Origin: Chelonobacter sp050613185
GTDB lineage: Bacteria; Pseudomonadota; Gammaproteobacteria; Enterobacterales; Pasteurellaceae
Assembly: GCF_050613185.1 (NCBI RefSeq)
Contig: NZ_CP192511.1
Coordinates: 496,001-560,000, forward strand
DNA: 64,000 nucleotides
Reading direction: 5' to 3'
Position 1 is the first letter of the stretch; each line of letters begins with the position of its first letter. Of this stretch, positions 8,663-16,724 are shown piece after piece. The notes below the pieces were generated by a model that was given only the letters and a program-made list of their open reading frames with translations, did no database searches and was not told the origin of the DNA. The translations under genes were made by a program, and so were the position numbers.

Positions 8663-9209
8663 ATGAATTTAGATAAAATTTCAAAACATATGTTAGACTT
8701 AGGGTTAGCCGCATTACAACATGCTAACTATCATTCTGCTTTTTATAGCTCTGATAATTATATGTGGTCTGAATTATCTGTACTACAAGCTTATTAAAAG
8801 TGCCAAATCAATTACATATAGTGAATTACCAGAAAGACTATGGATTACAACTAGAATGCCCTTACCCAATAAAAAAGTTTATAAGAAATTTGGTGAATTA
8901 AGAAATTCTATACAACATAGCAGCCCTCCTATTAATACTGATTTTTCATTGGAAACACTAAAGTTTATATATGATGTGATTGATCCTTTCATTAATAATT
9001 GTTGGGGGCTTTATGCTGTAGATTATCATGAAGATTCAGAGCCATATAACATTGTTGAAAGTTTACTATCTAGGAGGATCGAATTTCTCGTTCCGCCATC
9101 CTTATTGGGTCTATATAGAGATTCAGATTTTTTAGATGATGAATATGATCTCGAATATAAAAAGATCATGCAAGAACGATTTAAAATAAAAATCAACAAA
9201 AATATATAA
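8663..9209 (+). pseudogene. HEPN-like small protein gene, apparently frameshifted
   Basis: It begins two bases after the preceding gene. ATG 8663 opens MNLDKISKHMLDLGLAALQH and then stops after 44 codons. Removing one T from the T5 run 8740-8744 joins it to the frame ending at 9209, giving LQHANYHSAFIALIIIC, a continuous HEPN-like first helix pair. The downstream frame carries RNSIQH (8901-8918), again R-x4-H, and then WGLYAVDYHEDSEPY. Read alone, the 9209 frame from ATG 8721 would be a 162-residue protein with an N-terminal hydrophobic segment, so an intact small membrane protein is the alternative. I recognise no named family. Confidence 0.5.
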
Positions 9210-9302
9210 TTTCCTTAAAAATTTAGGATATACCTAAAAATGACAGCCTAGTAATTAGATCTTGTTGTAACGTATTTACTTTATAAGTATATTCTATTTT
9301 GG

Positions 9303-9308
9303 TATAGT
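9303..9308 (+). promoter_or_regulatory. Candidate extended -10 promoter for a short RNA
   Basis: TATAGT at 9303-9308 is preceded by TG plus one base. A TTTATA -35-like hexamer lies at 9280-9285 with a 17-bp spacer. Transcription would start near 9314-9315, just before a hairpin that ends in a T-run. No ORF follows closely. Confidence 0.45.
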
Positions 9309-9313
9309 AGAAA

Positions 9314-9371
9314 AATTATTGCTAAAAAGTGCATTAAAGCCTTATAGCGATTAATTTTAAAGCACTTTTTT
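9314..9371 (+). ncRNA. Candidate small RNA (about 58 nt) ending in a terminator hairpin
   Basis: The 318-bp gap between the broken HEPN gene and the YecA-like gene holds a promoter-like sequence and, right after it, a hairpin. AAAAAGTGC (9324-9332) pairs with GCACTTTTT (9362-9370). An A-A mismatch and an inner TTAAA/TTTAA helix follow, around a loop containing GCCTTATAGCGA. The 3' end is a run of six Ts. It could be a short regulatory RNA, or only a terminator for island transcripts. AGTGCATT is not an uptake signal. The rest of the gap shows nothing I can name. Confidence 0.35.
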
Positions 9372-9527
9372 AAATTATAAGTAAAAAACTTGTCCATTCT
9401 GCCAAAATCAGAATACCCGAAAACATTGCTCTTTTAATAATACTACCAAACAGGCGATTGAAAATATTGTAGTTGCAAAATGATCGCTTGTGCATGATAA
9501 CCCAATAATGAAACGGAGAAAAATTTT

Positions 9528-10100
9528 ATGCCACAATTAGACGAATCTTTAGAAGATGAAGAATTAGCATTATTAGATAACTTGCTTTTAGAATATGGTT
9601 CGGAACGTGAAAATGGCTATAATATTTTAAGCTTAAGCGAATTAGACGGCTTGCTTACTGCAGTGCTATCCAGCCCTGAATTAGTGACACCAAACCAATG
9701 GTTACCTGCTATTTTTGATGAAAATGCACAAGAAAGCATACCAGATGCAAATACATTTAATCTCTTATTATCTTTAATTTTCCGTCATTATAATGATGTC
9801 ATACAACGCTTAAACAGCCCGTTATTTTATGCTTATTTTGATGAAAGCACTGATGATTTTGTGATTTTGGATTCGTGGTGTTCGGGCTATATTATTGGTG
9901 CTAAAGTCTCCGATTGGGGAAATTTACCCAATAAAATCCAAGAGCAATATGATTTAATTCGTTCATTCGCTTATTTTGAGGGCGATGATCTCAATTTAGA
10001 TGATCACCCTTCTGCCAAAGATACACAAGAACACGCAGCAAAAGTCGAAAAGGCGGTAATGGCAATCTATCAATATTTTCTGACATTAAGAAATAGATAA
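9528..10100 (+). CDS. YecA/YgfB (UPF0149) family protein
   Basis: This 190-residue acidic protein has the family pattern: ELDGLLTAVLSSPELVTPNQWLPAIF at residues 39-64 and the C-terminal DSWCSGYIIG segment (about residues 119-128). The fold is helical and its biochemical role is unclear. It lacks the C-terminal SEC-C zinc motif of longer YecA proteins. CGGAG lies ahead of the ATG. Base composition is intermediate between the AT-rich island and the core genes, and it has no uptake signal, so it may belong to the acquired segment. It stands alone, with no gene partner on the same strand downstream. Confidence 0.8.
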   Translation: MPQLDESLEDEELALLDNLLLEYGSERENGYNILSLSELDGLLTAVLSSPELVTPNQWLPAIFDENAQESIPDANTFNLLLSLIFRHYNDVIQRLNSPLFYAYFDESTDDFVILDSWCSGYIIGAKVSDWGNLPNKIQEQYDLIRSFAYFEGDDLNLDDHPSAKDTQEHAAKVEKAVMAIYQYFLTLRNR

Positions 10101-10151
10101 GAATACGAAATTCCTCTATTGTTTAATTGCAATCATTAGATGACCTTGATG

Positions 10152-10213
10152 GCACAAGTTTGTAACTTGCGCTATCAGTGGGCTTAAAAGTGGCTTCGAC
10201 TTCGCTCAGCCAC
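10152..10213. repeat. Two adjacent short palindromes (REP-like)
   Basis: GCACAAGTT (10152-10160) faces AACTTGCGC (10164-10172) with one mismatch, and GTGGCT (10190-10195) faces AGCCAC (10208-10213) with loop TCGACTTCGCTC. The second unit resembles a GGTGGCTGAGCGAAGTCGAAG-like palindrome that I recall as widespread in intergenic DNA of several phyla. It lies between the YecA-like gene and the fis terminator. Confidence 0.45.
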
Positions 10214-10218
10214 CGATA

Positions 10219-10260
10219 TAAAAAACGGTCGCCAAATTCCTTCAGCGACCGTTCTTATTA
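10219..10260 (-). terminator. fis terminator
   Basis: On the minus strand AACGGTCGC (10253-10245) pairs with GCGACCGTT (10232-10224) and is followed by a T-run (A-run 10220-10225 on the plus strand). It is suitably placed to end the dusB-fis transcript. Confidence 0.85.
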
Positions 10261-10283
10261 AACTTGATTTTAAAAACCTAACA

Positions 10284-10580
10284 TCAACCCATACCGTATT
10301 TTTTTAGTTTTTTGCGTAGCGTGCCGCGATTGATACCCAACATATTTGCCGCACGGGTTTGGTTGCCCCGGGTGTATTGCATCACCATATCTAACATCGG
10401 GTGTTCGACTTCGGATAATACCAACTCATAAAGATCATTCACATCTTGCCCGTTTAATTGGGCCAAATAGTTTTTCAACGCTTGTTTTACGGAATCTCTT
10501 AATGGTTTGTTTGTAATTTGAGATTGTGCATTTAAGGTTGAAACGGTTAATGCTTCGGAATTGCTACGTTGTTCTAACAT
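10284..10580 (-). CDS. fis: DNA-binding protein Fis
   Basis: Fis is the 98-residue nucleoid protein that bends DNA, activates stable-RNA promoters and assists site-specific recombination. The sequence is close to E. coli Fis throughout: KPLRDSVKQALKNY, AQLNGQDVNDLYELVL and the C-terminal helix-turn-helix NQTRAANMLGINRGTLRKKL. The start MLEQRSNSEALTVS at 10580 matches the family; an upstream ATG at 10595 would add five residues. It follows dusB by about 40 bp on the same strand, the conserved dusB-fis operon, and should share its growth-phase control. Confidence 0.97.
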   Translation of the reverse strand: MLEQRSNSEALTVSTLNAQSQITNKPLRDSVKQALKNYLAQLNGQDVNDLYELVLSEVEHPMLDMVMQYTRGNQTRAANMLGINRGTLRKKLKKYGMG

Positions 10581-10621
10581 TGTTATGTGTTCCATTTAAC
10601 TAAAAAAATCACCCCAATCCG

Positions 10622-11587
10622 CTATTGGATTGAGTCAAGAAACTCTTCCAACACGCTCAACTGCCGCTGAGGATCAGTAATCGTATTGAAAGTACATTTA
10701 AAAGCAGAATCTGGTTTGATGTTATCCAAATACCAAGCTACGTGTTTACGGGCAACCCGATAGCCTTTCTGCTCGCCGTAAAAATCGTGCAAGCCTTGAA
10801 TATGCTCGAGTGCCACCTGACACTTTTCTGCCAAATCCGGTTCAGCCATCAGCTCACCCGATTGCAAAAAAGCCTCAATCTGTCGAAACAGCCATGGTTG
10901 TCCGAGTGCGCCCCGGCCAACCATCACGGCATCCGCTCCGGTATAATCCAGAACGTATTTCGCTTTTTGCGGTGATGTCACATCGCCATTGGCGATCACC
11001 GGAATAGAAATCTGTTGTTTCACCGCGCGAATATGTTCATACTCGGCTTCACCTTCGTATAAACAACTACGGGTTCTGCCATGCACGGTCAAGGCCTGAA
11101 TCCCGCTTTGCTCCGCTATTTTGGCGATTTCAACACAATTTCTATTGCTTTTATCCCACCCTGTCCGAATTTTCAGCGTGACCGGAACATCCACCGCCGA
11201 CACCACTTCGTGCAGAATTTTCTCGACTAAATCAGGATATTGTAACAATGCCGAACCCGCCATTTTACGGTTTACCTTTTTAGCCGGACAGCCCATATTG
11301 ATATCAATCAACTGTGCGCCGCATTCCACATTCAATGCCGCCGCCTGTGCCATTTCCAACGGATCACTGCCTGCAATCTGCACGGCATTAATTCCGATTT
11401 CTACGTGATGTGCCACACGCAAACGCGATTTTTCCGTGTGCCAAACATCACGATTCGCCGACATCATTTCAGAGTAACTCATGCCGGCATGATAGCGGGC
11501 ACAAAGTCGTCTGAACGGCTGATCGGTTATCCCTGCCATGGGGGCTAATAAGACGCGATTTTTTAATTGAAATTTTCCAATGCGCAC
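10622..11587 (-). CDS. dusB: tRNA-dihydrouridine synthase B
   Basis: DusB is an FMN enzyme that reduces uridine to dihydrouridine in tRNA. The family signature runs through the protein: RIGKFQLKNRVLLAPMAG at the start, IDINMGCPAKKVNRKMAGSA (with the active-site Cys), RTGWDKSNRNC, ALTVHGRTR and VMVGRGALGQPW. Homology to E. coli begins at RIG, so GTG at 11587 is the likely start (321 residues). An ATG at 11620 would add 11 Trp-rich residues that do not look like coding sequence. It is the first gene of the dusB-fis operon. Confidence 0.95.
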   Translation of the reverse strand: MRIGKFQLKNRVLLAPMAGITDQPFRRLCARYHAGMSYSEMMSANRDVWHTEKSRLRVAHHVEIGINAVQIAGSDPLEMAQAAALNVECGAQLIDINMGCPAKKVNRKMAGSALLQYPDLVEKILHEVVSAVDVPVTLKIRTGWDKSNRNCVEIAKIAEQSGIQALTVHGRTRSCLYEGEAEYEHIRAVKQQISIPVIANGDVTSPQKAKYVLDYTGADAVMVGRGALGQPWLFRQIEAFLQSGELMAEPDLAEKCQVALEHIQGLHDFYGEQKGYRVARKHVAWYLDNIKPDSAFKCTFNTITDPQRQLSVLEEFLDSIQ

Positions 11588-11715
11588 AAACAACCACCAC
11601 CACAAAAATACATCCCGCAAAAATAAGGGTTCATGCCAAACAAAACGCCCTCAGGCAAGGTGATATGGGATGAGCGCTTATTCGGTTACAGAACCGTCAT
11701 CGAACAAGGGGGGCT

Positions 11716-11721
11716 ATAATA
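11716..11721 (-). promoter_or_regulatory. Candidate dusB-fis promoter -10 with GC-rich discriminator
   Basis: On the minus strand TATTAT is followed by AGCCCCCC, a G+C-rich discriminator like those of stringently controlled promoters. The -35 region is poor (TTCCCT at a 17-bp spacing), as expected for a promoter that needs activation. It lies about 130 bp before the dusB start. Confidence 0.4.
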
Positions 11722-11789
11722 CGCACTTTTTACCAATTAGGGAAGTACATTTTTTATCCAAAATGCGTTTTTTTGCATTTTTTTGATCT

Positions 11790-11804
11790 GGTTAAAAAAA
11801 CAGC
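11790..11804. promoter_or_regulatory. Candidate Fis binding site
   Basis: GGTTAAAAAAACAGC has G and C at the two ends of a 15-bp AT-rich core, the basic Fis pattern, and lies about 75 bp upstream of the candidate dusB-fis promoter. Fis represses its own operon in enteric bacteria. The degenerate motif makes this weak evidence. Confidence 0.3.
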
Positions 11805-11880
11805 GAAAATAATCTCGAAAAACGAAACCAATCGGCAGCTTAACGATTGACAAGCAGCCGATTTTAGTTCAAATGAAAGC

Positions 11881-12765
11881 TTAACCGATTTTATTCCCCG
11901 TAATCCGACACCATTCTTCCTGTTCCGCCACGGGTTCTAACCGCACTTGGCTTTGATAGGCTTCGCATACGGCTTGTGCTTGGTTGGCGAGAATGCCGGA
12001 CAGCCCTAAATCTGCGTTCGGTTTGAGTAACGCGATAATCGGTTCGGCGAGTTCTTTCAGCGGGCCTGCTAAGATGTTCGCCACCACTACATCGGCTTGC
12101 AAATCTTTCGGTTGATCTTTGGCGAGAAATAACTGCAAGCGATCGGCTACGCCGTTGCGTTCGGCATTATCACGGCTGGCAAGGATGGCTTGCGGATCGA
12201 TGTCGATACCGATTGCTTGTTTCGCGCCTAACTTCAAGGTGGCAATAGCCAGAATGCCGGAACCGCAACCAAAGTCGATGACGGTTTTGCCGTTTAAATC
12301 CAAGCCGTCCAGCCATTGCAGGCAAAGTGCGGTGGTCGGGTGCGTGCCGGTGCCAAACGCCAAGCCCGGATCGAGCATTACGTTGACCGCACTTTCGTCC
12401 GGCACGGGTCGCCAGCTCGGGCAGATCCATAAGCGTTTGCCGAATTGCATTGGATGGAAATTTTCCATCCACTCCCGTTCCCAGTCTTTGTCTTCGATCT
12501 GTTCGATTTTATGGCTGACACTGTCGTTTAAAATGCCCTGTGCCGTTAATTCCGCTGCAATTTGCTGCATATCGGTTTCCGCGTCAAACAAGGCGATCAC
12601 ATCGGTGTTGCCCCACAAACGGGTTTCGCCCGGCAGCGGTTCGAACACCGGCGTATCCTGACTATCGACAAAGGTGACCGACACCGAGCCGAGCGCTTCC
12701 AACACTTCGCTGATCGCTTCCGCCTGTTTGTCGTTACTGTTGATTCTAATTTGTACCCAAGCCAT
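11881..12765 (-). CDS. prmA: Ribosomal protein L11 methyltransferase
   Basis: PrmA uses S-adenosylmethionine to trimethylate ribosomal protein L11. The 294-residue product has the N-terminal L11-recognition domain (FEPLPGETRLWGNTDV), the linker EDKDWEREWMENFHPM, and the methyltransferase fold with VMLDPGLAFGTGTHPTT, VIDFGCGSGILAIA and VVVANILAGPL. The start at MAWVQI (12765) matches E. coli MPWIQ; 10 residues upstream of it are not conserved. It overlaps the end of panF by 20 bp, the same coupled pair as in E. coli. Confidence 0.96.
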   Translation of the reverse strand: MAWVQIRINSNDKQAEAISEVLEALGSVSVTFVDSQDTPVFEPLPGETRLWGNTDVIALFDAETDMQQIAAELTAQGILNDSVSHKIEQIEDKDWEREWMENFHPMQFGKRLWICPSWRPVPDESAVNVMLDPGLAFGTGTHPTTALCLQWLDGLDLNGKTVIDFGCGSGILAIATLKLGAKQAIGIDIDPQAILASRDNAERNGVADRLQLFLAKDQPKDLQADVVVANILAGPLKELAEPIIALLKPNADLGLSGILANQAQAVCEAYQSQVRLEPVAEQEEWCRITGNKIG

Positions 12766-14218
12766 CTGTTTTTTCCATTGTTGTTTGCATTGCAATAAAC
12801 TGTTTTTCGCCTATTTTATTGGCGATTAGAAAGGCGATCAAGCCAAGCACCAACGACGGCACAATGGCATGAAAACCGAGTAATTTCAGTGAAGCGGTCG
12901 TCAATCCGATATAACTGAATAATCCGACCGTCATTGAGGCGATGGCACCGTAAGCATTGGCTTTTTCCCAATATAAACCCAACACGATCACCCACAAAAA
13001 TGCCGCTTCCAAGCCGCCAAAGGCAAATAAATTCAACCAAATAATCATATCCGGCGGATTAAGCGCCGCCAACACTAAAAGTGCGGTCAGCACCAAGGTT
13101 GCCATTGAAGAAAATATTCCGATCTTACGCTGGTTCCGTGCCGCTTCCGGTTTTGCCGCCAGATAAATATCTTTCACGAAGATCGCCGACGATTGAATCA
13201 ATTGCGCGTCAATGGTCGACATAATCGCCGACATCGGCGCAGCCAAGAAAATGCCGGCAACAATCGGCGGCAATACCTGCAACATCAGCGTCGGGATCAC
13301 CTGATCCGGAATCGTCAACTCCGGTAAAATCGCGCGCCCAAGAGCGCCGGACAAGTGCATACCCAACATAATAATCGTCAGCACAATCGTACCGATGAAC
13401 ATTCCGCCGTGTAACGCTTTACTGTCTTTAAATGCCATACAGCGCACCGCCGTATGCGGCAAGCCGACCACGCCGAAACAGACTAAAATCCAAAACGATG
13501 CCATAAACTGAAAATCCAACATCTCATTCGGACCATACGGGCTGACCAGTTGCGGATCTTGCGCCGCCAACGCCGCCACCGCACTTTCCACTCCGCCGGC
13601 GGCATAAATCACCGCAATCAATAAAATCAACGTGCCGAAAATCATCACTGTCCCTTGAATGGTGTCGGTCAGCACCACCGCACGGAAACCGCCGATAAAG
13701 GTGTAAATGCCGACCGTTAGGGCAAAAATCAATAATGATTGGGTGTAGCTAATGCCGATTGTCGTTTCCAGTAATCTGGCACCGCCGATAAATTGCACCG
13801 TCATTGCCGCAAAAAAAGCGATTAACAGCGCAACGCAGGCGATCCAAACCAGATATTTATTTTTGTAACGGTGCAATAATAAATCGTTGATGGTGAGCGC
13901 CTTGCTTTCGCGCGATAACAATGCGAATTTTTTGCCCAATGCACCTAAGGCAAGCCACACCGCCGGCACTTGAATCATCGCCAGCAGTACCCAGCCCAAA
14001 CCGAACTTATACGCAGCTCCCGGTCCGCCGATAAATGAACTGGCGCTGGCATACGTCGAGGCGGTGGTCATTGCCAACACCCAGCCCGTCATCGAACGGT
14101 TGCCGACATAATATTCGGTCAGAAAATCCCCTTTGCTACGTTTCACATAAGCATAAATCGCCGCGCCAAACACAAATGCCAGATAAATAACCAGTGGTAA
14201 AATAATGCCTAAGTTCAT
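12746..14218 (-). CDS. panF: Sodium/pantothenate symporter
   Basis: PanF imports pantothenate with Na+ across the inner membrane. The 490-residue protein is a member of the sodium:solute symporter family with about 13 hydrophobic segments. SASSFIGGPGAAYKFGLGWVLLAMIQ, the EYYVGNRSM loop and VQFIGGARLLE are close to E. coli PanF (483 aa). Its ATG shares one base with the yhdT stop (TAATG), and its 3' end overlaps prmA, so yhdT-panF-prmA should be co-transcribed. Confidence 0.95.
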   Translation of the reverse strand: MNLGIILPLVIYLAFVFGAAIYAYVKRSKGDFLTEYYVGNRSMTGWVLAMTTASTYASASSFIGGPGAAYKFGLGWVLLAMIQVPAVWLALGALGKKFALLSRESKALTINDLLLHRYKNKYLVWIACVALLIAFFAAMTVQFIGGARLLETTIGISYTQSLLIFALTVGIYTFIGGFRAVVLTDTIQGTVMIFGTLILLIAVIYAAGGVESAVAALAAQDPQLVSPYGPNEMLDFQFMASFWILVCFGVVGLPHTAVRCMAFKDSKALHGGMFIGTIVLTIIMLGMHLSGALGRAILPELTIPDQVIPTLMLQVLPPIVAGIFLAAPMSAIMSTIDAQLIQSSAIFVKDIYLAAKPEAARNQRKIGIFSSMATLVLTALLVLAALNPPDMIIWLNLFAFGGLEAAFLWVIVLGLYWEKANAYGAIASMTVGLFSYIGLTTASLKLLGFHAIVPSLVLGLIAFLIANKIGEKQFIAMQTTMEKTDGLGTN

Positions 14219-14487
14219 TATTTTACCTCCTGTTTCACGCTGCTATCAGCATGATTATCCAAATCAAAATCCAGATACACAATACGAATCACCCAATACG
14301 CCACCACGATAAACAGCACCGGCAGGTAGATACAGGCGAGCTCAAACCAGAGCGGAAAACCAATCGGTCCATGCGTGCCGCTCGGCAGATAGGCGCACAG
14401 ACACCAACCAATCACATATAATACGGTCAAACCCAATGCCCAACGGGCCTCTTTACTGGCTTGTCGATACTTTTGTTGCAACGTCAT
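14218..14487 (-). CDS. yhdT: YhdT family small membrane protein (DUF997)
   Basis: This 89-residue protein has two hydrophobic segments (WALGLTVLYVIGWCLCAYL and LACIYLPVLFIVVAYWVI) and a hydrophilic tail. Size, topology and position directly before panF match YhdT. The partnership suggests a role linked to the symporter, but no activity is established. GAGG lies before the ATG. Its stop overlaps the panF start. Confidence 0.88.
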   Translation of the reverse strand: MTLQQKYRQASKEARWALGLTVLYVIGWCLCAYLPSGTHGPIGFPLWFELACIYLPVLFIVVAYWVIRIVYLDFDLDNHADSSVKQEVK

Positions 14488-14524
14488 CTGAATACCTCAT
14501 CGTGAGAAGAACAAGATCAAAGTG

Positions 14525-14552
14525 AAAAAAAGTGGAATCGTTTGATTCCACT
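14525..14552 (-). terminator. accC terminator
   Basis: AGTGGAATC (14531-14539) and GATTCCACT (14544-14552) form a 9-bp stem with a GTTT loop. On the minus strand the hairpin is followed by a run of seven Ts. It separates aroQ-accB-accC from yhdT-panF-prmA. Confidence 0.85.
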
Positions 14553-14660
14553 CTTAGACTGCCGGCAAGGTATAAAATGCCCGACATCGATAGCAAAAGT
14601 AGCAACTGTGCTTCCTGTTTTTTGGAAACACTGTTACTACGTTACATATTCATCACAAAA

Positions 14661-16007
14661 TTAATCGTGCATACCGAGTTTTTTCTCAAGATAGTGAATG
14701 TTCGTGCCACCTTGTTGGAAATTCGGATCTTCCATAATCAATTCATGTAGCGGAATATTGGTTTTTAAACCTTCGATGATCACCTCAGACAACGCATTGC
14801 GCATTCGACTGATCGCTTCGTCACGATTTTCGCCGTAGCTGATCAGTTTGGCAATCATGGAATCGTAGTGCGGTGGTACGGTGTAACCGTCATAGATATG
14901 CGAATCCCAGCGAATACCGAAACCGCCCGGGGTATGCAAACGGGTGACTTTACCCGGAGACGGCAGGAAGTTACGCGGATCTTCGGCATTGATCCGACAT
15001 TCAATCGCGTGCCCTTTCACCTTCACATCGTCTTGCGTGAACGATAGCGGCAAGCCGGAAGCAATGCGCAATTGCTCTTTCACCAAGTCAATTCCGGTGA
15101 TCATTTCGGTGACCGGGTGCTCCACCTGAATGCGGGTGTTCATTTCGATGAAATAGAATTCACCGTTTTCATATAAAAACTCGAATGTACCGGCACCGCG
15201 ATAGCCGATTTCAACACAGGCTTTGGCACAACGGCTGCCGATGTCGCGGCGCAGTTCTTCGCTGATCCCCGGTGCCGGCGCTTCTTCCACCACTTTTTGG
15301 TGGCGGCGCTGCATGGAACAATCGCGTTCGGCAAGATAAACCGCATTGCCGTGGGTGTCGGCTAATACCTGGATTTCCACATGGCGTGGATTTTCCAAAT
15401 ATTTTTCCATATACACCACGTCATTATTAAATGCCGCTTTCGCTTCCGATTTGGTCATCGCAATCGACTCTTCCAATTCATTGGCAGAACGCACCACGCG
15501 CATACCGCGCCCGCCGCCGCCGCCGGAAGCTTTAATAATCACCGGATAACCGATACGTTCGGCAATCTCTTTATTTTTCTTCACATCATTGCCGACCGGT
15601 CCGTCAGAACCCGGCACGCACGGCACGCCTGCGGCTTTCATCGCATTAATCGCCGACACTTTGTCGCCCATTAAACGAATCACATCCGCAGTCGGTCCGA
15701 TAAACACAAAACCGGAACGTTCGACTTGTTCGGCAAAATCGGCATTTTCCGATAAGAAACCATAGCCCGGGTGAATGGCGTCCGCGCCACTCACCTCGGC
15801 GGCAGCGATCAACGCCGGAATATTCAAATAACTTTTACTCGACGGCGCAGGTCCGATACAGATGGTTTCATCTGCCAGCAAGACGTGTTTTAATTCACGG
15901 TCTGCGGTTGAATGCACCGCAACGGTTTTAATGCCTAACTCTTTACAGGCGCGCAAAATACGCAGGGCGATTTCGCCACGGTTGGCAATAACAACTTTTT
16001 CTAACAT
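14661..16007 (-). CDS. accC: Acetyl-CoA carboxylase, biotin carboxylase subunit
   Basis: AccC uses ATP and bicarbonate to carboxylate the biotin on AccB, the first step of fatty acid synthesis. The 448-residue protein has the N-terminal VVIANRGEIALRILRAC, the ATP-grasp glycine loop KASGGGGGRGMRVV, ERDCSMQRRHQKVVEEAPAP, and the active-site EMNTRIQVEHPVTE. Length equals E. coli AccC within a residue. It lies 75 bp after accB, separated by an uptake signal, and is the last gene of aroQ-accB-accC. Confidence 0.97.
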   Translation of the reverse strand: MLEKVVIANRGEIALRILRACKELGIKTVAVHSTADRELKHVLLADETICIGPAPSSKSYLNIPALIAAAEVSGADAIHPGYGFLSENADFAEQVERSGFVFIGPTADVIRLMGDKVSAINAMKAAGVPCVPGSDGPVGNDVKKNKEIAERIGYPVIIKASGGGGGRGMRVVRSANELEESIAMTKSEAKAAFNNDVVYMEKYLENPRHVEIQVLADTHGNAVYLAERDCSMQRRHQKVVEEAPAPGISEELRRDIGSRCAKACVEIGYRGAGTFEFLYENGEFYFIEMNTRIQVEHPVTEMITGIDLVKEQLRIASGLPLSFTQDDVKVKGHAIECRINAEDPRNFLPSPGKVTRLHTPGGFGIRWDSHIYDGYTVPPHYDSMIAKLISYGENRDEAISRMRNALSEVIIEGLKTNIPLHELIMEDPNFQQGGTNIHYLEKKLGMHD

Positions 16008-16082
16008 ACGATTATCCGTTTCCGCATTAATATGCTATAACGACTGAACGCAAAGTGCGGTCAGCCTTGCTTGGTCATCAAC

Positions 16083-16544
16083 TTATTCGATGATGATCAG
16101 CGATTGATCAAACTCAACGGCTTCACCGTCGTTAACTAAAATCGCTTTCACCACACCGGCTTTATCCGCTTCGATACGGTTCATCATTTTCATTGCTTCC
16201 ACAATGCACAGCGCGTCACCGACTTTAACCGTGCTGCCCACTTCTACGAACGGAGAGGCTTCCGGGCTAGGACTACGGTAGAAAGTACCAACCATCGGCG
16301 AACGTACCGCATGTCCGGAAACTTCCGCTGCTGCCGGAGCCGCTGCGGTTGGCGCTGCAGGTGCGGCAACCGCACTTGGCGCGACTGCTGCCGGCGCTGC
16401 CGCAGGTAACGTATATTGAACCGCAGCAGGCGCCGGGGTACCACGGCTAATACGTACCGATTCTTCCCCTTCGGAAATTTCGATTTCCATAATGCCCGAC
16501 TCTTCGACTAATTCGATTAATTTTTTGATTTTACGAATATCCAT
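16083..16544 (-). CDS. accB: Biotin carboxyl carrier protein of acetyl-CoA carboxylase
   Basis: BCCP carries the biotin between carboxylase and transferase. The 153-residue product has an N-terminal dimer-forming region (DIRKIKKLIELVEESG), an Ala/Pro-rich linker (about residues 35-72) and a biotinyl domain. The biotinylated Lys is K119 in EAMKMM. The domain also contains the thumb-like SPSPEASPFVEVG. It precedes accC in the standard order. Confidence 0.97.
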   Translation of the reverse strand: MDIRKIKKLIELVEESGIMEIEISEGEESVRISRGTPAPAAVQYTLPAAAPAAVAPSAVAAPAAPTAAAPAAAEVSGHAVRSPMVGTFYRSPSPEASPFVEVGSTVKVGDALCIVEAMKMMNRIEADKAGVVKAILVNDGEAVEFDQSLIIIE

Positions 16545-16724
16545 GTTTTGATTCCGCTGATTGAAATTTAAGTGACATTACCGCTCAATTGACAAGATCT
16601 TCTCCGCAACAGAGCCGTAACATTATATTGATTTACATTAAACGCAGAGATTACCTGAATTCTGGCATTTTGGCGATAAAAATCTGCATTTTGCCTGAAA
16701 TTTGTCGCAAATCAGGCTTTTTTA

